A DNA stretch of 6,149 nt, taken from the NCBI GenBank assembly GCA_030550075.1, contig JAUQQB010000180.1, positions 1 through 6,149 of the forward strand, in the 5' to 3' direction. The stretch is from Chloroflexota bacterium. GTDB taxonomy: Bacteria > Chloroflexota > Anaerolineae > Thermoflexales > Thermoflexaceae. How positions within the stretch are numbered: position 1 is the first letter of the stretch; each line of letters begins with the position of its first letter. A model generated the notes under the pieces. It searched no databases. It was not told the DNA's origin and saw only the letters and a list, made by a program, of their open reading frames with translations. Positions 1 to 5,018 of the stretch are shown piece by piece. The position numbers were made by a program, and so were the translations under genes.

Positions 1-46
1 ACGGCCCAAAGGGCCGTGGGGAGGGGGGATAAAGGGGGGTGGGGCC
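1..46. repeat. Palindromic G-run repeat, left copy (cut by window edge)
   Basis: Positions 1-17 form a perfect hairpin, ACGGCCC-AAA-GGGCCGT, followed by four runs of four or more G (18-21, 23-28, 34-39, 41-44). Positions 11-46 match the reverse complement of 3019-3054 at 34 of 36 bases; the differences are at 30 and 42. The outer half of the left arm would lie before position 1 and cannot be seen. The copy lies beyond the 3' end of clpB. I see no coding potential. It behaves like a dispersed palindromic repeat of the REP class, but with only two copies in view the family cannot be named. Confidence 0.75.
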
Positions 47-140
47 ATTGGCCCACACCCTCTTATATCCTCAAAACAAATCTGGACGAAGCAGTAGTAG
101 GGCACGAAGCGAAGCGAAGTGCCCGCTATAAGCGTTTCTC
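47..140. other. Non-coding spacer with three tandem CGAAG units
   Basis: No credible gene is present. CGAAG is repeated three times without a gap at 105-119. This run lies between the inverted pair GGGCAC (100-105) and GTGCCC (119-124), which could form a weak 6-bp hairpin. I assign no function. Confidence 0.4.
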
Positions 141-189
141 AAAAAAGAATGGGCACTCACGAGCCTGCCTCCGGCCCGTGAGCGCCCAT
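141..189 (-). terminator. Rho-independent terminator of clpB
   Basis: Read on the minus strand, an arm (189 down to 173) pairs with a second arm (165 down to 149) over 17 bp, including two G-U wobbles. The loop is 7 bases (172-166). The hairpin is followed by TC and six T (146-141). The stem begins 11 bases after the clpB TGA stop. A long GC-rich stem with an adjacent U tract is the standard intrinsic terminator form, so clpB probably ends its transcript here. Confidence 0.9.
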
Positions 190-199
190 CGGGAGGTTC

Positions 200-2812
200 T
201 CACGCCGCCCGGGCCCGGGCGGGCTCCTCCGCGCGCTCGAAAACCAGGCGGCCGTCCCGCAGATCCACGCGGATGGTATCTCCTTCGCGGAACGTGCTCT
301 TCAGGATCTCTATCGATAGCGGGTCGGCCAGCTCGCGCTGGATGGCCCGCTTCAACGGCCGGGCGCCGTAGACCGGATCATAACCCACCGAGGCCAGATA
401 CTGCCGGGCTTCCTCCGTGACCTCCAGCCCCATGCGCCGCTCGGCGAGCATCGCCCGCAGCCACCGCAGCTGGATGTTCACGATCTGGAGCAGATGCTCC
501 ATCGTGAGTGGGTGGAAGATCACGATCTCATCGATCCGGTTCAGGAACTCGGGCCGGAAATGCTGGTCCAGGGCGCTGAGGACCAGCTGGCGCATCTTAT
601 ACTCATCCTGCCCGGCCATCTCCTTGATCCACTGGCTGCCGATGTTGCTAGTCATGATCATGATCGTGTTCTTGAAGTCCACCGTGCGGCCCCTGCCGTC
701 GGTGAGCCGGCCGTCGTCGAACACCTGGAGCAGGACGTTGAAGACCTCGGGATGGGCCTTCTCGATCTCGTCGAAGAGCACGACGGTGTAAGGCCGGCGC
801 CGCACGGCCTCGGTCAGCTGGCCGCCCTCCTCATAGCCTACGTAGCCGGGCGGGGCGCCGATCAGCCGGCTGACGGTGTGCTTCTCCTGGTATTCGGTCA
901 TATCGAGGCGGACCAGCGCCCGCTCGTCGTCGAAGAGGGCTTCCGCCAGGGCCTTGGCCAGTTCGGTCTTCCCCACGCCCGTCGGGCCCAGGAAGAGGAA
1001 GACCCCGATGGGCCGGTTCGGATCCTTGAGGCCGGCCCGGGCGCGGCGCACGGCGTTGGCCACCGCCCGCACGGCCTCCTCCTGGCCCACCACCCGCTCG
1101 TGGAGCCGATCCTCCAGGTGCAGCAGCTTCTCCATCTCGCCTTCCATCAGGCGGACCACCGGGATGCCCGTCCAGGCGGCCACCACCCGGGCGATGTCCT
1201 CGGCGTCCACTTCTTCCTTGAGCAAGCGCTTGCCCCGGCTCAGGGCATTCAATTCCTCCTCCGCCCTCCGCAGCTGCCGCTCCAGGTCCGGCAGGACGCC
1301 GTAGCGCAATCGGGCGGCTTCCTCATAGTCCAGCCGGCGCTCGGCCATCTCGATCCGATGCTGGGTCTGCTGGATCTGTTCCTTCATTTCCCGGACTTTC
1401 TGGATGACGTCCTTCTCCCGCTCCCACTGGATGCGCAGTGCATCCGCCTGTTCCCGCAACTCCGCGATCTCCCGCTCGATAGCCATTAGACGTTCCCGGC
1501 TGGCCTCGTCGCGCTCCTTCTTCAGGGCCTCCCGCTCGATCTCCAGCTGCAGGATCCGGCGGTCCAGCTCGTCGAGCTCCGTCGGCTTGGAGTCCATCTC
1601 CATCCGCAGGCGGGCGGCCGCCTCATCGATCAGGTCGATGGCCTTGTCCGGCAGCCGGCGGTCCGGGATATAGCGGTGGCTCAGGGTGGCGGCGGCGATC
1701 ACCGCCGCGTCGGTGATACGCACGCCGTGGTGGACCTCGTAACGCTCCTTGAGCCCCCGCAGGATGCTGATGGTCTCCTCCACCGAGGGCTCATCGACAT
1801 AGACAGGCTGGAAGCGGCGCTCCAGGGCGGGATCCTTCTCGATATACTGGCGGTATTCGTCCAGGGTGGTGGCGCCGATGCAGTGCAGCTCGCCGCGGGC
1901 CAGCATCGGCTTGAGGATGTTCGCCGCGTCCATCGGCGCTCCCTCCGCCCGACCGGCACCTACCACCGTGTGGATCTCATCGATGAACAGGATGATCTCG
2001 CCCTGGGCGTCGGTGACTTCTTTCAGGACGGCCTTCAGGCGTTCCTCGAACTCGCCCCGGTATTTGGCCCCGGCCACCAGCGCGCCCAGATCCAGCTGCA
2101 CGAGGCGCTTGTTCTTCAGGCCTTCCGGGACGTCGCCGCGGACGATGCGCTGGGCCAGGCCCTCGACGATGGCCGTCTTGCCCACGCCGGCGTCGCCCAC
2201 CAGCACCGGGTTGTTCTTGGTCCGGCGGGAGAGGATCTGGATCACCCGGCGGATCTCCTCATCGCGCCCGATGACCGGATCCAGCTTCCCCTGCCGGGCC
2301 AGCGCCGTGAGGTCTCGCCCGTATTTCTCCAGGGCCTGATAGGTGGCCTCCGGCGTGGGGGAAGTCACCCGGTGGGCGCCGCGGACGGCCGCGAGGGCGC
2401 GCATGATCGCATCGCGGGTCAGGCCTCGCCGCCGTAGCACGGCGCCGGCCGTTCCGTCCACCCGGTCGGCCATCGCCAGGAGCAGGTGCTCCGTGCTGAC
2501 ATAGTCATCCCGCATCGCCTGGGCCTCCCGCTGGGCCTGGCGGAGGGTTTCCGCCGTGGAACGGGAAAGGCCCACCTCGCCGGCGCCGTAGACCTTTGGG
2601 CGGCCGGCCAGATGGCGCTCCAGCTCCTCGATCATCTCCTGAGGATCGGCCCCAGCCTTGCGCACCACCTGCGGCACCACGCCGTCGGATTGGCGCAGCA
2701 ACGAAATCAGCAGGTGCTCGTTCTCAATGGCCGGGTGCCGGTATTCTTCCGCCAATCGCTGAGCTTCCAGTAAAGCTTCCTGAGCTTTCTCCGTATACCG
2801 GTTCAGGTTCAT
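200..2812 (-). CDS. clpB: ATP-dependent disaggregase ClpB (Hsp100)
   Basis: This is a cytosolic AAA+ hexameric chaperone that threads aggregated proteins through its pore, normally handing them to DnaK. At 870 aa it is close to the usual length of about 855-870. Domains in order: double Clp N-domain (about 1-145); first ATPase with Walker A GDAGVGKT (206-213), pore loop KYRG (250-253), Walker B ILFIDEIH (274-281) and arginine finger ALERRF (329-334); a long charged coiled-coil middle domain (about 405-530); second ATPase with Walker A GPTGVGKT (609-616), pore loop GYVGY (656-660), Walker B (677-687), FLNRIDE arginine finger (R759) and GARP sensor 2 (816-819). The full-length middle domain separates it from ClpC and ClpA, and there is no ClpP-binding IGF/L loop that I can point to. 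The ATG at 2812 follows a strong ribosome binding site. All catalytic motifs look intact. The C-terminal tail is Ala/Arg/Glu-rich and probably not conserved. Confidence 0.98.
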   Translation of the reverse strand: MNLNRYTEKAQEALLEAQRLAEEYRHPAIENEHLLISLLRQSDGVVPQVVRKAGADPQEMIEELERHLAGRPKVYGAGEVGLSRSTAETLRQAQREAQAMRDDYVSTEHLLLAMADRVDGTAGAVLRRRGLTRDAIMRALAAVRGAHRVTSPTPEATYQALEKYGRDLTALARQGKLDPVIGRDEEIRRVIQILSRRTKNNPVLVGDAGVGKTAIVEGLAQRIVRGDVPEGLKNKRLVQLDLGALVAGAKYRGEFEERLKAVLKEVTDAQGEIILFIDEIHTVVGAGRAEGAPMDAANILKPMLARGELHCIGATTLDEYRQYIEKDPALERRFQPVYVDEPSVEETISILRGLKERYEVHHGVRITDAAVIAAATLSHRYIPDRRLPDKAIDLIDEAAARLRMEMDSKPTELDELDRRILQLEIEREALKKERDEASRERLMAIEREIAELREQADALRIQWEREKDVIQKVREMKEQIQQTQHRIEMAERRLDYEEAARLRYGVLPDLERQLRRAEEELNALSRGKRLLKEEVDAEDIARVVAAWTGIPVVRLMEGEMEKLLHLEDRLHERVVGQEEAVRAVANAVRRARAGLKDPNRPIGVFLFLGPTGVGKTELAKALAEALFDDERALVRLDMTEYQEKHTVSRLIGAPPGYVGYEEGGQLTEAVRRRPYTVVLFDEIEKAHPEVFNVLLQVFDDGRLTDGRGRTVDFKNTIMIMTSNIGSQWIKEMAGQDEYKMRQLVLSALDQHFRPEFLNRIDEIVIFHPLTMEHLLQIVNIQLRWLRAMLAERRMGLEVTEEARQYLASVGYDPVYGARPLKRAIQRELADPLSIEILKSTFREGDTIRVDLRDGRLVFERAEEPARARAA

Positions 2813-2824
2813 CGCCTCCTCCCC
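2813..2824 (-). promoter_or_regulatory. Ribosome binding site of clpB
   Basis: On the minus strand GGGGAGGAGGCG directly precedes the ATG. It offers overlapping Shine-Dalgarno matches, with the GGGGAGG part at the better spacing of 5 bases. It fixes the start at 2812, which also agrees with the usual N-terminus of ClpB. Confidence 0.85.
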
Positions 2825-2907
2825 TCATCCAATTGAAACAAGGGATAGCAGGTGCTGCTCGCTTTCCTCATCCGGGAAATACTTTACGAGGGAGGCATCA
2901 GAGGGAA

Positions 2908-2940
2908 ATTAGAGGCCAATTAACGCTCCATTAGTGCTCT
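2908..2940. repeat. Three direct repeats with 11-bp period upstream of clpB
   Basis: Read on the clpB strand the units are AGAGCACTAAT, GGAGCGTTAAT and TGGCCTCTAAT. They begin exactly 11 bp apart, and all three share G at position 2, C at position 5 and TAAT at positions 8-11. They lie about 95-128 bases upstream of the clpB start codon. Direct repeats at one helical turn are typical of tandem binding by OmpR/PhoB-type response regulators, so this may be an operator. No regulator is encoded nearby, and assigning the repeats to clpB is inference. Confidence 0.55.
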
Positions 2941-2945
2941 AATGC

Positions 2946-2957
2946 CAGTCCGGACTG
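2946..2957. repeat. Perfect 12-bp palindrome
   Basis: CAGTCCGGACTG is its own reverse complement. It sits next to the 11-bp direct repeats and about 135 bases upstream of clpB. It may be a dimeric regulator site, but a single palindrome of this size can arise by chance. Confidence 0.4.
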
Positions 2958-2979
2958 TCTATTCGTCACCATTCCGCTT

Positions 2980-3022
2980 GGCCCCCTTCGGTTCGGAGCT
3001 CCTGCGAGGAGGCGGAAGGGCC
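2980..3022. other. Imperfect stem-loop beside the G-run repeat
   Basis: GGCCC plus TTC (2980-2984, 2987-2989) can pair with GAAGGGCC (3015-3022), with two bulged C. An inner CTCCT-GCG-AGGAG hairpin lies at 2999-3011. There is no T tract on either strand, so I do not call a terminator. It overlaps the start of the G-run palindrome by a few bases. Confidence 0.35.
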
Positions 3023-3075
3023 TCACCCCCCTTTCTCCCCCCTCCCCACGGCCCAGAGGGCCGTGGAGAGGGGGG
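3019..3075. repeat. Palindromic G-run repeat, right copy
   Basis: The core is a hairpin of 18 positions with 17 Watson-Crick pairs: left arm 3037-3054, loop AGA 3055-3057, right arm 3058-3075, and one C/A mismatch (3045 with 3067). The left half extended to 3019 is, in reverse complement, 34/36 identical to positions 11-46. The two copies therefore form a long inverted pair on either side of clpB. The minus strand carries runs of 4, 6 and 6 G. No open reading frame, transposase or target-site duplication is recognisable. Likely a REP- or MITE-like dispersed element. Confidence 0.8.
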
Positions 3076-3230
3076 ATGAAAAATATTCAAAAAAGCCCTC
3101 AGGAGAAAACCCGCGTGAAACACCCATATTCGTATGGCGTGGCGTGAGAATGGCGGAATCGTTACGTCTATTCGATGGAGCCAGTGGGTCTACAAATCTG
3201 GAGCCACCAAAGGGAAGGGGTCTATTTCTC

Positions 3231-3246
3231 CGTGATTTCTGTCACG
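3231..3246. promoter_or_regulatory. CRP/FNR-type binding site 1
   Basis: CGTGATTTCTGTCACG is a perfect inverted repeat of 5-bp arms with a 6-bp spacer. It keeps the GTGA-N6-TCAC core of the CRP-family consensus TGTGA-N6-TCACA. Its centre lies about 10 bases upstream of the predicted -35 and roughly 45 bases upstream of the expected transcription start, close to a class II activator position. Which family member would bind (cAMP, redox, CO or other sensor) cannot be told from the site. Confidence 0.6.
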
Positions 3247-3248
3247 AA

Positions 3249-3277
3249 TTGAGACGTGAAGGTTTTCACTATATGAG
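3249..3277 (+). promoter_or_regulatory. Predicted promoter of the GltD-like gene
   Basis: TTGAGA (3249-3254, 5 of 6 matches to the -35 consensus) is followed by 17 bases and TATGAG (3272-3277, 4 of 6 matches to the -10 consensus). Transcription would start near 3284, leaving a leader of about 45 bases before the ATG. The GTGA-N6-TCAC sites on either side of the -35 support this as a controlled promoter. Confidence 0.55.
3255..3270. promoter_or_regulatory. CRP/FNR-type binding site 2, within the promoter spacer
   Basis: CGTGAAGGTTTTCACT again keeps GTGA-N6-TCAC. Its centre is exactly 24 bp after that of site 1. It lies wholly between the predicted -35 and -10, where a bound dimer would be expected to block RNA polymerase. 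An upstream activating site and a spacer repressing site would suit autoregulation or a dual switch; that reading is inference. Confidence 0.5.
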
Positions 3278-3317
3278 CCTTAGGGGATCCTTTAAGATGA
3301 GAACGGGAATCTGAAAC

Positions 3318-3323
3318 AGGAGG
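3318..3323 (+). promoter_or_regulatory. Ribosome binding site of the GltD-like gene
   Basis: A full AGGAGG ends 6 bases before the ATG at 3330. It supports that start over the in-frame alternatives downstream. Confidence 0.85.
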
Positions 3324-3329
3324 GCCTGG

Positions 3330-4808
3330 ATGATCCCGCATATTCCCGGCGATGAGTTCGTCATTGAGCGCAAGGTTCGCACCCATCTGCTGCCGGTTTT
3401 CCCCGCAGAACGTTCCCCCGAAAGCCGCCGATCAGATTTTGAAGAAGTGCTCATTGGATACGACGAGGCCACCGCTCCTCTGGAAGCAGGCCGTTGCTTG
3501 CATTGCCCGGATCCAGCCCCTTGTATCCAGGCGTGCCCGCTTCACAACGACATCCCGACGGCCCTCTGGCTGATCGAGCAAGGGGATTTCCTGCGGGCCG
3601 CCCAGGTGTTCCGCCAGACCTCTTTTCTCTCCGAGATTTGCGGACGGGTCTGCCCGCCGCAGACCTGTCGGGGGTCATGCACCCTTTCCGCTTATGGCAA
3701 GCCAATCAACATCACCAAACTGGAGGCGTTCGTTGCGGATTTCCAGCGACGCCACGGCGCGCTCAAGATCCATCGCGCGCCGCCAACCGGCCGACGGGTG
3801 GCGGTAGTGGGTTCCGGCCCGGCTGGGCTCACGGTCGCGGAGTTCCTGGTCCGTCAGGGTCATTCGGTCACCGTGTTCGAAGCGATGCCCCGGCCCGGCG
3901 GCCTGTTGCGCTATGGCATCCCGGCGTTCAAGCTACCCAAGTTCGTGGTTGATCAGAAGATCGTCGATCTCGAGCGACTGGGGGTCCGGTTCGTCACCGG
4001 CGTTCGGATCGGGCAGGATCTCACTCTGGATGATCTGTTCGCACAGGGCTATCAGGCGGTTTTCCTGGGGATCGGGACATGGCGCCCGGTGGAGCCGGAC
4101 TGGGAGGGAGCGAACCTGGATGGGGTCTATATGGCCCTGGATTTCCTGATGCGGGCGAATCTGCCACCGAGGGATCTGCCGCCGGAGAAGCGGGAGCGGC
4201 CGCAAGTCGGCCGCCGGGTGGCGGTCATCGGCGGCGGCGATACGGCGATGGACTGCGCCCGCACGGCGATCCGCCTGGGAGCGGAGGAAGTGGTGATCTA
4301 TTACCGGCGCAGTGAAGCGGAGATGCCGGGGAATCGCGAGGAGCGCAAGAAGGCGCGCGAGGAAGGCGTTCGCTTCGAGTTCCTGGTCGCCCCGGCCCGC
4401 TTCATCGGCGAGGACGGTCGCCTGACTGCCATCGAGTTTGTGCGAATGGCCCTGGGGGAACCGGATGAGAGCGGCCGTCGGCGCCCGGTGCCGATCCCCG
4501 GATCCAACTTCATCGTGCCGGTCGATGCCGCGGTCCTGGCCCTGGGCTTCCGGGCGGATCCCACCATTGCCCGCACCACGACCGGCCTGGAGGTCTCCCG
4601 GGCTGGCCTCATCCGGGTGGATGAGGAAGGGCGCACCTCCCGGCCGGGCGTGTTCGCAGCCGGCGATGGCGTCACCGGGCCGGATCTGGTGGTGACGGCT
4701 TCGGCGGCGGCCATGCGGGCGGCCCGGGCGATGCATGCCTACCTGATGGAACAGCCGCCGGTGGAGGTGCCGGAGATCCCTCCGATGGTAGAGCCCGCGC
4801 TGGCATAG
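3330..4808 (+). CDS. GltD-like NAD(P)-dependent FAD/4Fe-4S oxidoreductase
   Basis: This 492-aa cytosolic flavoprotein belongs to the glutamate synthase small subunit family, which also includes NfnB and the dihydropyrimidine dehydrogenase N-terminal half. It would move electrons between NAD(P)H and a partner through FAD and iron-sulphur clusters. The N-terminal domain (about 30-140) has two cysteine quartets fitting 4Fe-4S clusters: C56, C59, C65, C69-P and C104, C108, C113, C117. An FAD Rossmann motif follows, VAVVGSGPAGL (157-167), with the PGGLLRYGIPAFKLPK signature (189-204). The NAD(P)H Rossmann motif is VAVIGGGDTAMDCA (297-310), and the terminal FAD motif is GVFAAGDGVTGPD (440-452). The length fits GltD (about 460-500). 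No gltB is next to it, so a true glutamate synthase is unlikely from this context. A role as redox partner of the following molybdenum hydroxylase is possible. Product class is certain; physiological partner is not. Confidence 0.92.
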   Translation: MIPHIPGDEFVIERKVRTHLLPVFPAERSPESRRSDFEEVLIGYDEATAPLEAGRCLHCPDPAPCIQACPLHNDIPTALWLIEQGDFLRAAQVFRQTSFLSEICGRVCPPQTCRGSCTLSAYGKPINITKLEAFVADFQRRHGALKIHRAPPTGRRVAVVGSGPAGLTVAEFLVRQGHSVTVFEAMPRPGGLLRYGIPAFKLPKFVVDQKIVDLERLGVRFVTGVRIGQDLTLDDLFAQGYQAVFLGIGTWRPVEPDWEGANLDGVYMALDFLMRANLPPRDLPPEKRERPQVGRRVAVIGGGDTAMDCARTAIRLGAEEVVIYYRRSEAEMPGNREERKKAREEGVRFEFLVAPARFIGEDGRLTAIEFVRMALGEPDESGRRRPVPIPGSNFIVPVDAAVLALGFRADPTIARTTTGLEVSRAGLIRVDEEGRTSRPGVFAAGDGVTGPDLVVTASAAAMRAARAMHAYLMEQPPVEVPEIPPMVEPALA

Positions 4809-4844
4809 CATTCCAGCGAGATCCGGGATCTGGCGGAAGAAGAG

Positions 4845-4886
4845 GCCGGGGGTGGATCGCCTCCACGATCCACCCCCGGCGCTTTT
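4845..4886 (+). terminator. Terminator after the GltD-like gene
   Basis: A perfect 15-bp GC-rich stem (4845-4859 with 4866-4880) and a 6-base loop are followed by GCTTTTC. The hairpin starts 36 bases after the TAG stop. The T tract is short (four), so some read-through into the next gene is possible. The strength of the stem still argues for a transcript end. Confidence 0.8.
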
Positions 4887-4947
4887 CAAGGGGAATGCTT
4901 CCATAATTTGGGGGATGCCAGGCTGGAGACGAACCGGGTCTTTCCCG

Positions 4948-4956
4948 TGATACAAT
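4948..4956 (+). promoter_or_regulatory. Extended -10 promoter of the molybdenum hydroxylase
   Basis: TGATACAAT combines a TACAAT -10 hexamer (5 of 6 consensus matches) with the TGn extension. No good -35 lies at 16-18 bases, which extended -10 promoters tolerate. Transcription would start near 4963, giving a leader of about 55 bases. Its place just after the terminator supports a separate transcription unit. Confidence 0.5.
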
Positions 4957-5007
4957 CAAAGCGGAAAGGCAAGCCGCCATGCGTGGTCGGATCTCCCCTC
5001 CAGCGCC

Positions 5008-5015
5008 CGGAGGTG
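5008..5015 (+). promoter_or_regulatory. Ribosome binding site of the molybdenum hydroxylase
   Basis: CGGAGGTGA, a near-perfect anti-16S match, lies a few bases before the ATG at 5019 and decides the start. The next downstream ATG (5041) is in another frame and opens only a spurious reading frame. Confidence 0.85.
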
Positions 5016-5018
5016 AAT

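Larger units (their letters stand above)
2813..3329. other. Divergent intergenic region between clpB and the GltD-like gene
   Basis: These 517 bases lie between two divergently transcribed genes. I find no convincing coding sequence: the longest open stretch (3063-3314) runs through a palindromic repeat and the predicted promoter and resembles no known protein. The region instead holds direct repeats (2908-2940), a palindrome (2946-2957), a stem-loop (2980-3022), the second G-run palindrome (3019-3075), two CRP/FNR-type sites and a promoter (3231-3277). Base composition turns noticeably more AT-rich from about 3076 to 3310. I found no clear vegetative promoter for clpB; the closest -10-like hexamer on the minus strand is TAAAGT (2886-2881), with no good -35. 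Confidence 0.75.

Noticed and set aside
16..420. 134-codon open frame at the left end
   Set aside because: It passes through the repeat and the clpB terminator, then runs antisense to the clpB 3' end.
494..1489. 331-codon plus-strand open frame opposite clpB
   Set aside because: It is antisense to the conserved ATPase core of ClpB and resembles no known protein. Long antisense frames are expected in GC-rich genes.
2345..2400. Internal clpB start giving an N-domain-less form, as at Val149 in E. coli
   Set aside because: A GTG does encode Val149 here, but no Shine-Dalgarno sequence precedes it, so there is no support from this sequence.
1676..2437. 253-codon plus-strand open frame opposite the 5' half of clpB
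   Set aside because: It is the same kind of antisense shadow, with composition set by the ClpB codons.
2908..2940. CIRCE (HrcA) operator upstream of clpB
   Set aside because: The stretch resembles a CIRCE half-site in places, but the TTAGCACTC-N9-GAGTGCTAA inverted repeat is not there. The real pattern is direct repeats.
3037..3090. Intrinsic terminator at the right G-run palindrome
   Set aside because: The stem is strong, but no T tract follows on either strand, and no gene ends here. A repeat explains it better.
3063..3314. 83-codon open frame in the intergenic region
   Set aside because: It begins at a GTG inside the palindromic repeat, lacks a ribosome binding site, covers the predicted promoter and has no recognisable similarity.
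3933..4955. 340-codon minus-strand open frame opposite the GltD-like gene
   Set aside because: It runs through the terminator hairpin and is antisense to a gene with every expected motif. The His/Arg/Pro-rich product looks like frame shadow.
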